64,000 bases of DNA from Rhexocercosporidium sp. MPI-PUGE-AT-0058 (Eukaryota > Ascomycota > Leotiomycetes > Helotiales). The notes under the pieces were generated by a model. That model was not told the origin of the DNA, did no database searches, and was given only the letters and a program-made list of their open reading frames with translations. Where the stretch lies: positions 496,001 to 560,000 of the forward strand of contig JAGTJL010000007.1 in the NCBI GenBank assembly GCA_020746875.1, read 5' to 3'. A program made the position numbers and the translations under genes. Shown one piece after another: positions 22,801-32,648 of this stretch (positions within the stretch are counted from its first letter, which is position 1; the number at the start of each line of letters is the position of its first letter).

Positions 22801-24850
22801 ATACGTTAATTAGGCCGTTCGCGGCAAGTCTTTTATTAACGAGTATTAATTAGTACTCGTCTTTCTTAATTTTAATAAGTAAAAGATATTAAATCGTAAT
22901 AATAAGAAATATAAAGTTCTTTTGCGCTTTAGAATTTATTATAACTTATAGTTTTATTCCTCGAATATCGACGTCGAGGGTTAAGTAATTGCTTTCCTTT
23001 ATAATTGCGAGCGTACGCCCGTTTATTCCTTCGACGTAGACTTCTTCGGTTAATATATTTTCTTATTATTAATTCTTTGGATTTTTATATAAAATATAAT
23101 ATAATTAGTTTATATTTAAGAATATAAAAGGTTTAGAAGGCCTCTCGTAGTAAGTCTTTAAGTTATCTTATAAGTTAACTTATATTTGATTCCGTAATAT
23201 TTTTATAATAATTTCTTATACGTCTTTTACGTTTATTTATATCGCCGTTTATTAAAATAATATTTCGTCGACTAGAATTTATTAAACGTAAGTCCGAAAA
23301 ATATTATTCTCGACGTCCGCTATTCTCTAAGTAATACGTAAGTTACTCCGAAAGACTACCTTGTATTCCTCGCCTTATTACGGCCTTCCGCGTAAGACGA
23401 CCTTTAGTTCGATATAAGTGATTTTTATATCAACGTTTATTTAATATTTAATATTAAGAGCCTCTCGGGTAAGGTGTTCTTCTCGTTAAGTAACTCGCTA
23501 AACTTTACGCTCTTAAAGTCCGGATAGTATTAGACTTAGCGGTATAGCGTTATTTTAATATTACGAGTCTTCGCTTCTCTTGATATTAATTATATCTTTT
23601 GGGCTTTACGCCTTACGTGTGGTTTCGAATACCCGTTGTTAAACGTAATACTCGTCCTATTAGATTTAGTTACTGGACTCGGGTCTTATTATATATTAAT
23701 AAATATAATTATCGTCCGTTTTACTTTATTCGCTGTCTCTTTTACCGCTATTACCTTCGATCTCGCTATTAATATGATTAACGTTAAACTTATTTATTAT
23801 TATATAATAATAAATAACGCTGAGTTATATCTCTTTTAATAGAAGAAGAAGGGGTATACCGATAATATCGTACGCCTTTCGTCTTATAAAGTTAAATTAT
23901 TTCCTCTTAGTACTCTTCTTGCGGTATAAGCTCGTTATATGCCTTAAAAGGCTATACTTATAATATAGCTTCTTTTTGCGTCGCTCGTTCATAACTTCCT
24001 TCGATAGCCCTTCTTATTATGCCTTACTTTTCCCTTTCTTATAAGTAGCGTCGCACTTTATAAGATCTGATTATCGGTTATTCTTAAGGTTGCTTTATCG
24101 TCGACGTCCCTCGTTTTATTAATAGCCAGATTGCTTTTGGCTTCTTCTTACGTACGTCTACTATTCGCGCTTAAACTCGTGTAAGCGATTATTAATTTAA
24201 ACGGTTTATTTAATAAAAGTAAGAATATCTTTTACTTAAGGATCGATTCGGGTAAGTTTTAATTAAATATAATCCTTAAGCCCTTGTTAATAATAGCTAA
24301 TAAGCGATTAAGAGTTTTAATTAGTTTTATTAGCGTGTTTTTAGAATTTCGTAGCATAAGCTATTATATTATTAATTTATTTTAAATTATATAAATAAGT
24401 TTCCGTCGTTTTAATTTTATTAATATTATTAAATATTCGTCGAATTTCCTTTTTAAATCCTCTTTAAGTCTTAAATATAATTTATATAGCGAGTATAGCT
24501 CCATAAGTAGCTTTATATTTAAAGTAATCCCTAAGGAACGGCTCGATCTATCGCATGGCCTCGCTTCTAAAATACGATATCGTTTAGAAGGCGTAGTTTT
24601 CGTTAATAAGGAATTTATTATTATTAAAGTATTAATAAAGTTCTATTTAAAAAATAAAAGTTTTTAAATCTTTTCGGTTTCTTTAAAAAGTATCGGGGAG
24701 CTTAACTTTTAAAGTTTCCTTGAATTCGTACGTTAAGTTATCTTAAATATTAAGCATTTCTTTATCCTCGCTTTCCTTGTGATTCTTTTCTTTAAGAATA
24801 AATATAAATAATAAAAGGGTGTTAATAGCACTGCCTTAAGGGCTAAGTAC
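19900..24850 (-). pseudogene. gag-pol remnants of the Gypsy element
   Basis: Read on the minus strand from right to left. A gag zinc knuckle at 23924-23965 keeps the C-x2-C-x4-H-x4-C spacing, but all three Cys are Tyr (YYKY then H then Y). Reverse transcriptase at about 21930-22320 shows FAPKKDGGRKVYINYRRLNE, LRGAYN and, at 21941-21964, YLNDILVY, where the catalytic YxDD has become YLND. RNase H follows with IIETDASDYI near 21500 and TDYKNL (Asp-His to Asp-Tyr). The integrase zinc domain at about 20715-20915 shows RYYFPGIKKV with His and Cys positions changed to Tyr. Stop codons are frequent throughout. The protease and the integrase catalytic core were not delineated. Confidence 0.85.
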
Positions 24851-24919
24851 CTAGCCTTTAGTTAAAGGGGTTAATATAATATACGTAAGTCAGTACTTTT
24901 AACGAAAAAGTGCTTAAAG

Positions 24920-25686
24920 TATTACGGTTTATATATTTACTTAATATAAATATAATAAGTTATATTAATCTTAATAATCGAGAAATAAGTATTGTGGAGG
25001 GGAAAACACCAAGCACACAACAAGAGGGTAGCAAAGCAAGTGCCGGAGGGTAAACGTAGGAAATACCCGTTTGACGAATACTAGAGATATCACATATCTA
25101 AGGAGTACAATTTGTCAAGGGAGGGGAGAGGTATAGTTTGAATAAGAAGGAAAAGTTGTAGTGGTAAAATCGTTGTTGTTTTTTGAAGGATGTTGCCCTA
25201 GAGGCTATCTTAAATACAGTAAGATGCAGCTCAATCACGTGACAAATGGGTCTCTGAGGTCAACCCCACCACAGTATATCACGTATAATAGAATAAATAA
25301 TAATTAATATAATTAAAATACTATTTTCAATTAAATATAAAGCTTTTATTTAATAATAAACGTATTAATCTTTTATAAAACCTTCGTTCCCTTTAAGACC
25401 GCTAAGACCGCTAAACCTTTAGTAATCTATTAATCCTGGCGGTCGTTACGTAAAGGGATCGCGTAATCTAAGGGCTTATTTGCCCTTTAATCGTTTATCG
25501 ATAATAACATTTATATAATATATAACTTATAAAATCCTAAGTATTAAGGTTTTTTAAAGAAATACTTTTAAGAATAATATTCTCTTAATATACTTCTCTT
25601 AGGACTTTTACCCTCCTGAGCTTATAGTCTTAAGTATTACGCTGTCCCGGGGTCTAGTAGTCACGGGACGCGGGGCGTCCGTAACA
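24920..25686 (-). repeat. Right LTR (5' LTR of the Gypsy element), interrupted
   Basis: Aligns with the left LTR. Removing the 281-bp insertion and its 4-bp duplication gives exactly 482 bp. It ends GTAACA and is followed by the duplication AAATC. Confidence 0.88.
24993..25273. mobile_element. Solo-LTR-like element nested in the right LTR
   Basis: A 281-bp block that is absent from the left LTR. It starts TGTGGAGGGG and ends CCCCACCACA, a 10-bp inverted repeat with one mismatch. It is flanked by GTAT on both sides (24989-24992 and 25274-25277), a 4-bp target duplication. TG...CA ends and a short duplication suit a solo LTR, but a small inverted-repeat DNA element is possible. Its base composition is normal and it lacks the TpA-rich look of its host, so it arrived after the RIP-like mutation. 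Confidence 0.75.
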
Positions 25687-26033
25687 AAATCCCGATGAAA
25701 ACCGTATTAAATAGATTGTTAAGTATAATTTTATACTAATAATTAGCTCTAAATATTATTATAATTCAAGTTTAAAATGAATAGTTAATATGAACACTTT
25801 AAATTCTCTTTTTTTCTTCTTAATTTCTTAGATTTATTAGCTTATTGACTTACTAATTTGTTAAGTTTATATAATTCTTTGAATAAAAATTGATTAATTT
25901 GATTAATTTTAATTCCAAATCAAATCAAATCAAATCAAATCAAGCTTCACTTTTTCTTAATCAAAATCAAATCAAATCAAATCAGATTTAATCATGATTA
26001 AATTGAATAAGTTGATTTTTTTCTCTCACGCTG

Positions 26034-26041
26034 AATGACAG
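26034..26041. repeat. Right 8-bp target site duplication (AATGACAG)
   Basis: Identical to 18300-18307. It marks the right edge of the hAT-like element, after which base composition returns to normal. Confidence 0.85.
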
Positions 26042-26594
26042 TGGTGCAGCATTCCTCACCCACATGGTTTACCGTAACTTGCAAGGAAAGAGGGCCAAAC
26101 TCAAACCTGCGCGAGTATCTCAGAGAGGTTAGTCTCTCCTCCTGCCACCCCAGATCTGCGGCATCATCACTTCCTCTGTCCCTGCTCGGGCGGCTATTCT
26201 AGTCACACCACGTCCTATCCTTCTGCGCATACTATAAACCTTTACTGGCGACCTCGCCGCAACCGAAAACCTTAACGAAGCATTTGTAATGTACGACTCT
26301 CGCTCGAGTACTCTACATGTGATTTTCATGACTATCATGCCGTGAGATTTGGGGATTACATCTCCGAGTAAGTTGCAGACTTGCCGTGCTCAGGTGCCGC
26401 GAAATGATTAATTAGGACTCAGTGTCTGACCTCACTTCCCCCGTGCATTAATAAGTCAAACAAAAACTTGTTATGATCCTAGATTAGGCATCCGGAAAGC
26501 TTCGGATGTTGAGCACTTGGAAAGCGGAGAATTGTGCAAGAAAATGTGTTTGCCTGCCAAGTCCTACAGTCAACAAAGCAGGGTCCGTAATTTT
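26042..26594. other. 3' flank of the ankyrin gene, no gene recognised
   Basis: Normal base composition. Short frames only. Confidence 0.45.
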
Positions 26595-28313
26595 CTATAC
26601 TTTAGACATATCTAAAGACTTTAAATGCGATAGACTATACGTATCCAGTTTCCCCAGTAGTATGTTTCCCAGCCTGACCAGGTATTTCTCCCCGTTAGCT
26701 GAGAGACGGAAAGATTTTTGCGTAGGTTCCAGCAGGACATCAATCGGTGACTTCCCCCGAACGACGATGCGAGGATCTGCTCCCAGGTCATGAAGGAAAG
26801 AGAAATAGGAGAACATTAGACGTGCAAACCCACAGGCGAAAATGTCTTCATGGCCACAGATGTGGGAGAACATGAACATGCTCAGGTTGCGGTAGTCGCA
26901 GACTTCGTGCAGGATCGTAGGACTGTCGTGTCCAGTGTGTGCATTGATATCTGCTCCGGCTTTGATGAGGCAGCGGACTGTACAGCGGTCAATCTCTCCA
27001 AAAAGCTGGTATCGGCGATCACGAAGGAAGATGGTTCGAAGCAGAAGGTTTTTTGCTGTTGGATCCGAGGTGTTGGTGTGACGCTTGATGAGGAGATTTG
27101 CGAACCAAGTCCAGTTTGTCACAACGTGGTGGGCAGGGTCATCCCCTTCACTGTCTTTCCCCTCCCCGTCCCCGTACTTAGTCAGGATTTTCTTGTAGCT
27201 ATGTTTGCCAGCTCCCTTCTCGATGAGAAACTCGATCACTGCGCAGAACTCTGGGTTCCTTAGCTTTTTGATACCCCACTTGTCTAGAAGTAACTCGATT
27301 GATGAAACAGTGCCGACGTCGTGATTGTTAATTCGCCGATGCGCTGAATCATTTTGAAGCTCCAATGCAGCGTTCTGTTGCAGAAGGAATTTCAGCCCAT
27401 CTATAGGGCAGAATTCTGCATTGGGACCCCAATTTTCAATGGAACTGATGTACATGAGTAACGGTGTGGTGCAAACAGCCACGTATGAATAAGCTTGGAT
27501 AAGTGATCGGTAGTTGATGTCGGCGCCTAGATCAATGCAGCGTTGCATCATTAAGGTACTGCCATGCTTTGCCATAGAGACCGCCGCTGCGTAGATGGGA
27601 AGGTGTAGTGGCTCCCGGAATGGGTAAGGAACCTGTTTGTTGAAAGGGTTGCACATCTCTGTCCCGTGGATGTTGGCGCCCCTCTGAATGAGAACATCGA
27701 ATATAGACATTCTGTTCTCCATGATGGCTGTTGACAAAGCCGTCGCGATGATATGGTATTGATTTGTTCGCTCATGCCGGTTGATATCGATGCCATGGTC
27801 GAGAAATGCCCGGACGAGATCTGGTGATCCTCCAGTGCGTATGATCGAGCAAAGTGAAAGCTCAATGCCTGGGAGGGACGCAAATCCAGCTTTAAGAAAC
27901 GAAAAGAGCACTGCTTCTTTGACTGGCGAGCATAACTGTCTCGAGAGACGAGGACTATGAGTGACATTCGGGTGGTCAAAACTGGCTCCTAACTTCACCA
28001 GCAAGTCGAAGGCCTCGACATGACCTTTTTCTGCCGCTAATTTGAGTGTAGAAGAGCGATAGTAACTTCCAATTGTGCTCACTTCGGCCCCATATGAAAT
28101 AGCTACTTGGATAGTCTGGACATTGCCAGTCCTGCATGCGCTCCGCATCGCTCGCTCTAAAGAAGCTGGCGATCCGTACAGCACAGGGCGGAGACGATTG
28201 TAAAGACTTTTACTGCATTGAGTCATGCGGTTGATAGCTGCATGGTTGTTTCCAAGGTTCTCCACGATGAGATCCAGGAGCTCTGGGATCAATGTCTCCA
28301 ATGCTGAAGCCAT
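26595..28313 (-). CDS. Ankyrin-repeat protein with F-box-like N-terminus
   Basis: A single exon. The ATG at 28313 gives 572 aa beginning MASALETLIPELLDLI. An extension to 28391 has no ATG. Residues 5-45 (LIPELLDLIVENLG, then QCSKSLYNRLRPVLYGSPA) resemble the F-box-like head found on many fungal ankyrin proteins. Several ankyrin units follow, for example STLKLAAEKGHVEAFDLLVKLGA near residue 85, LVRAFLDHGIDINRHE, MSIFDVLIQRGANIHG, RCLIKAGADINAHTGHDSPT and a last one near FLHDLGADPRIVV. The repeats are degenerate in the middle. The likely role is protein-protein binding, perhaps as a substrate adaptor for ubiquitination if the head is a true F-box. The partner is unknown. The gene ends about 560 bp from the transposon nest yet shows no stop codons or RIP-like bias. 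Confidence 0.88.
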   Translation of the reverse strand: MASALETLIPELLDLIVENLGNNHAAINRMTQCSKSLYNRLRPVLYGSPASLERAMRSACRTGNVQTIQVAISYGAEVSTIGSYYRSSTLKLAAEKGHVEAFDLLVKLGASFDHPNVTHSPRLSRQLCSPVKEAVLFSFLKAGFASLPGIELSLCSIIRTGGSPDLVRAFLDHGIDINRHERTNQYHIIATALSTAIMENRMSIFDVLIQRGANIHGTEMCNPFNKQVPYPFREPLHLPIYAAAVSMAKHGSTLMMQRCIDLGADINYRSLIQAYSYVAVCTTPLLMYISSIENWGPNAEFCPIDGLKFLLQQNAALELQNDSAHRRINNHDVGTVSSIELLLDKWGIKKLRNPEFCAVIEFLIEKGAGKHSYKKILTKYGDGEGKDSEGDDPAHHVVTNWTWFANLLIKRHTNTSDPTAKNLLLRTIFLRDRRYQLFGEIDRCTVRCLIKAGADINAHTGHDSPTILHEVCDYRNLSMFMFSHICGHEDIFACGFARLMFSYFSFLHDLGADPRIVVRGKSPIDVLLEPTQKSFRLSANGEKYLVRLGNILLGKLDTYSLSHLKSLDMSKV

Positions 28314-28871
28314 TGAGGTTGGCTGGTCGAAAGACTGAAGATGCACGATGCAAGCTGTTAACTGACCAGACGAATCAGATTCATGACACAATATTCAGGT
28401 AGCTTTGATCGGAATATCAAGAGGAAGAAGTCGATTCATTCGTAAATAAGGGGTCGAGGAACGATGGCGAAGTAAGAGTCACGATGTAACTGCTCCTGGG
28501 GTCATGCTGCGCCACAGACCCACACCCAAGAGGTCAGATGTGCCACAGCGAATTGGTCGTACAGCATGCCATGCCTTCGAGTCTTCGAATCATACTCCAT
28601 GTGTATTGTCTCCTGTTAATTTTTTTTCTTTGACTGAGAGGCTATTGACATCATTCAGGTTTGGAAGAAGAAAACGACATTCGGTTCAAAGGCCTTAAAA
28701 ATCTGGTCATTTGAACACCTCGGCGTACTAACTTTTTAAATAATTTAAAGATAGTACAGGTGTTATTTCACACACTTCGGAGAGACTCGTCCTGGGAGCA
28801 GCAAATCTAAACACACGAAAAATTCACTAAAGGATAATATAGAAGAAAGCAAGGACAAGACTAAAGCAAAA

Positions 28872-29223
28872 ATGAAAAGTTGCATCGGTGGCCTCGGAAG
28901 CCTGAGCCTTGGTAGCCTCAAGCTTGGGAGTAGCGGATCCAGCAGCAGCCAATCCACAGGTGGAGAATCTAAAGACAAGGCACCGGGATAGCCGACTACT
29001 CGAAAATATAATTTTCAGAGTAGTCACGGTAAGGACAAGGAGTCCACAAGCAATAGAACTGGTTGGAGCCAATCGAAAATGGAGCGATCTGACTTGACTA
29101 GCCAAGCGAACAAGTCTGCCGAAATTGTCAAGTCAGGAAACAGTATCGACCAAGAAAAGAGGCACATTAGCGACAGACCAAGCAGCAGTAACTCCGAGAG
29201 CAGTATTTCCAGAGGAAAATGAC
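28872..29223 (+). pseudogene. Possible decayed Ser-rich coding frame
   Basis: From an ATG at 28872 the frame reads as a Gly/Ser/Leu-rich protein (GGLGSLSLGSLKLGSSGSSS) and stops at TAG 28989-28991. The same frame stays open afterwards for about 75 codons with a charged, Ser-rich composition (WSQSKMERSDLTSQANKSAE) to TGA near 29223. This could be one exon pair with an unidentified intron or a broken gene. I do not recognise a family, and low-complexity frames can arise by chance. Confidence 0.3.
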
Positions 29224-30099
29224 CCAAAAAACGAGAGGCTGAAACAAGCAAAGCTACGGGAATGCGCACCGATGAAGGAAATACTTCGTTTTTGCTGCAA
29301 GCCCCCGTGCTCTAGAGGGATACCTCCTCGACAAGTCTAAACAGAAAACATGGCCCCCTCCCTCTCCAGCTGGAGGTGCAGAAAAGGGACCAGTACCGCA
29401 CCGACCAGCCAGATTTAGAGAGTCAAAATCCTATACGAAACTACTACAAGAACCACTGGATTGGAGAGTTCTCAAGACGCCACCAAGGGACAAGGGAGAC
29501 TCACAGATTATTGCTTGAGCAAACTTCTACCGCCAGAACATATTCTCGCGTTGATTTGTTAGCATTGGATTTGATACTGAATTGATGACGTTGTTTTCAG
29601 ACTTGATCAACAGCCTCGACTAATCATTTTATAACGGGAAGCATCTGTTGTAGGAATGTTTTGGGAGTCCAGTGTGAAGCTAAAGTGCATTACGATCTAA
29701 TAATAAGAGGTTCAAAAGTCAAGATGTACTTCACACATCGTCCCTCATGTTTACATATGTACGCGCGACGTCCTGCTGGTGGTCCCGTACCAGCTTGTCA
29801 TCGAAATATAACCTTGCACTATCTTCTTACGTCATATCAAACTCTGCTCTTAACATGTTGACTTCGAGCTCACTCAGATCACATGATACAATTCTAGAAG
29901 ACTTCAGCTGATGTGACATAGTCTGTTTTACTACCAAGAAGTTGAATATGATTGTGTACTGAAAATAATCTGCTGCTATGGTACAGTCAGAAATGAAATC
30001 TCATCATCAACACGCTGCACCTTTTCCGTTGCAGGTGCAAGAAGCGAAGACAAAAGTAGAAACGCCCCTGGTTCCCGAAAAACTCTCGATAAAACTTCA
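29224..30099. other. No gene recognised
   Basis: Short frames only. The 3' flank of the laccase gene occupies the right side. Confidence 0.45.
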
Positions 30100-32648
30100 T
30101 CACAAACCAGAATCGATCTGATCCACAACAGTGGTGTTTGTATATGCAGCCCAGTCTCTGCAGGTCTGGGCCATAATAGATGGAATGGGCAGATTAGCAA
30201 TATCAGCAGGACGCTCCAGGACCGTGATGTAAAGACCAGCTGAAACGTGCCAGGCGATGTGACAGTGGAAAGGCCATGCACCTGGATTGTCCTGATTAAT
30301 CTGGATGACGAGATATCCACCCGCGCGTACAATTTGTACATCGCGTCGCTGAGGGTTGGCGGCATTGACAACAGTCGTTCCGTCCCATGTTCCGGTTCCC
30401 TCGGCAAGAACCCAGAAGTTGTGGCCGTGAAGATGCATGGGGTGGGCTGCGAAACCTGGATTCTGGACATGAATGCGCACCGTGGCGTTGGATCCGAAGT
30501 TGTAGCTATTCCAATTGGCTGGGAAAGAGTTGTTGCCGGTCTTGGAGAGGAGAAGGACGGGCTGGTTGTAGTTGACGCGGAACGAGGAGCCGTTCATTGT
30601 CCAGAGCCAGTGTCCACTTGCATTCTGCCCGAAAGCAATGGCTACATTACGAGACGTAGATGGAGTAGTAGCTGGGGTAATGGGATACCATGGTGTCGTC
30701 AAAGTCAAGGCATCCTAGTGAGGTATTAGCGAGGCTGATCTGTTTTTAGAACGGGTAAGTTGCACTTACATTGCCACATTGATTAGCGACCGCGGATGTG
30801 AATTCAGGCCAGGGAGTGGTATTAGGCATCGCAGCAGCGGCATCTTGTGTCCGATAGTATACCATTGCTTTCGCGTGCGGCTGATTGAACAAGGAGCATG
30901 CGGCAATGGAAGAACGCATCACGAATGGAGTAGGGGTCCCCGTCTGCGCTTGTACTAACACATCTGCCCTCTGGCCAACACCTAAAGTGACAACTGGCTG
31001 AATTAGCAGGCGCTTTCGAACACATTTTTTTTTTCCGGCAACAAACCTTTGGTATCATAGGGGATAATGGGAACAAAATCGTTGGCAATGACTTTCATTA
31101 CATGCCCATCAATGGAAAACATTTGAATGGCTTCCGCGCCAGCATTAATTAAGCGAAGTCTGTGGACTTTGCCACTGTAAAATCTGAATTTGGAGGTGGC
31201 GGCATTGCTGAAGCACTGTCGTGCATCGCCGGTAGCAACTTTGGTGCAGTCAAAATTGTTTCTGCCATTGATGAGATTGTTGTCTGATAGTTGAATCTAG
31301 TGATAACGGTGAGTCCATGGCACATTGCTGCAGACAGGGCAGCACTTACGACTTTGTTGATATCTGTGGACATGGTGTCCCTGATAATGTCAAAGTACTC
31401 GCGGTGATAGTGATCGCTTAAAATGATTGGTCCAGTATCTAGGGGGAATTAGGGAGGCAGTCAGAAGTGCGTAATTATGTTACTCACCTGTATCATATGC
31501 AACGGTACTAGGACCGTGAATGATCAAAGGCCCAACAACACCACCGGCATATTGACCGGAATAGTGAGAATGATACCAAGTAGTTCCATAAAGGTCCGCG
31601 AGAAATGAGTAGGTGAAGCTGCCTCCTGGAACGATTGGGCACTGCTGTACTCCTGGAACACCATCCATCCATCTCAACGCCGATGTCAGGAAAGGGACCG
31701 AGAAATAGGGTGACTACTTACTGCATATCTTTCTGCAGGATACCATGCCAATGCAGAGCAGTCCCTTCCTCAGGAGCGGTGATTTGGTTGTGAACTGTCA
31801 CCTGGATCGTGTCGCCCCTACGGAGGTAGAAGTTTAAGCGAGAAGTTAATATGATGGGAGTACGATGACTCACCAATTTGCTTCGATGAGAGGTCCTGGA
31901 AATTGGTTGTTCACCAACATCATATCTTTATAGTATCCGTCTGGTGCTGCCCATCCTCTGGTGATCGTGAAGTCATAAGCCCTAATGACGCTGCGAAAAG
32001 TCAGCTGGAAACGACCGAGATTGGTAGGCTCATTTTTGTACCCAGTATGAGGAGGATCTAAGTCGAGTCAGTGAGGACTGATAAAACTGAACACAGGATT
32101 GATTTCTTACCAGCTGGAAAGATTTCAAGGTTAGATGATGAGATCAGTCATAGTACTCGATTGACAACTCACTGTCTAAGCCAGAGTTAGCAGTTACAAG
32201 CGAAAAGCTGTGCAGAAGGACCCCACTTACAAACATTGGTATTATTCGCAGTCTTTGAACCCCATGGGAAGCCTTGAGGGAGCGGCTGGAAATGAATCAG
32301 AACTGATCAACCTCGATAAAATCAAGGATGGAGTGAAGGTATTCCGCCATTGTGCCTGTGTAAGTGGTGTCTGAACAGTGTACCGAACACAATCGATGGC
32401 AAGTAAAGCCATGATTCTTAGTTAAGCGAGATACAACTATGTGGAACATTGCATAGACAAATTCGAGGGCAAGTGAAGATCATCACTCACGGTAACAGGG
32501 GTCGTAGTGAGGAGGTATTGGGGAGGCAGTTCCGGGTAGCTTGCTAGAGATGAAGTCAGATTTAAGTTTCTGGGGATGGAGGCTGAAGCTTACCTTGACC
32601 TGCCACCAGAGAACCCAAGAGTAGGGTAACGACCACAGCGTATTGCAT
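30100..32648 (-). CDS. Laccase (multicopper oxidase), asco-type, with an apparent 1-nt frameshift
   Basis: Thirteen exons: 32594-32648, 32491-32543, 32231-32285, 32173-32175, 32111-32113, 32042-32057, 31874-31991, 31722-31817, 31488-31672, 31350-31438, 31047-31296, 30770-30981, 30100-30714. The intended product is about 582 aa: a signal peptide (residues 1-18), then three cupredoxin domains. Copper ligands: L1 HWHG at 123-126, L2 WYHSHYSGQ around 165-173, L3 HPMHLHGH at 469-476, L4 HCHIAWH at 528-534, with Leu as the axial-position residue. The C-terminus DSGL is the plug typical of ascomycete laccases. It is a secreted phenol oxidase reducing O2 to water. Two consecutive exons are only 3 nt long (ACA, CTG), each bounded by complete splice signals. 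Exon 31874-31991 is 118 nt where 117 would keep the frame. A run of four C at 31980-31983 carries the extra base, so the gene is either frameshifted or contains a sequence error. Confidence 0.9.

Larger units (their letters stand above)
18475..25686 (-). mobile_element. Ty3/Gypsy LTR retrotransposon, RIP-degraded
   Basis: Two 482-bp LTRs (the right one counted without a later insertion) start with TGTCACGG or its mutated form and end with GTAACA or its mutated form. A 5-bp target duplication AAATC lies at 18470-18474 and 25687-25691. On the minus strand, gag and pol remnants appear in the Gypsy order (zinc knuckle, reverse transcriptase, RNase H, integrase), so the 5' LTR is the right-hand copy. 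The differences between the LTRs that I checked are transitions. Coding frames are littered with TAA/TAG at Gln positions and Cys/His codons changed to Tyr, as expected of repeat-induced point mutation. The element is about 6.9 kb without the nested insertion and cannot be active. Confidence 0.9.
18308..26033. mobile_element. hAT-like element, non-autonomous, split by a retrotransposon
   Basis: The left end begins CAGCGTGAGAAA and the reverse complement of the right end begins CAGCGTGAGAGA (11 of 12 identical). The element is flanked by a perfect 8-bp duplication, AATGACAG. An 8-bp duplication with termini of the CAGNG type is the signature of the hAT superfamily. Just inside both ends lie repeated ATCAA/TTGAT units and a near-palindromic TTTAAT-ATGATTAAA motif, like the subterminal repeats of hAT elements. 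Without the inserted retrotransposon the element is only about 0.5 kb and holds no transposase, so it is a MITE-like, non-autonomous copy. It was present before the retrotransposon inserted. Excision by a transposase elsewhere in the genome would have to move all 7.7 kb. Confidence 0.75.

Noticed and set aside
23636..23839. 67-codon plus-strand frame inside the retrotransposon
   Set aside because: It is an artefact of the AT-rich, RIP-mutated sequence, and pol runs on the other strand.
17227..26594. CRISPR-like array from the ATCAA repeats near 18350 and 25920
   Set aside because: The units are 5-bp tandem repeats without spacers, the genome is eukaryotic, and they are subterminal repeats of the hAT-like element.
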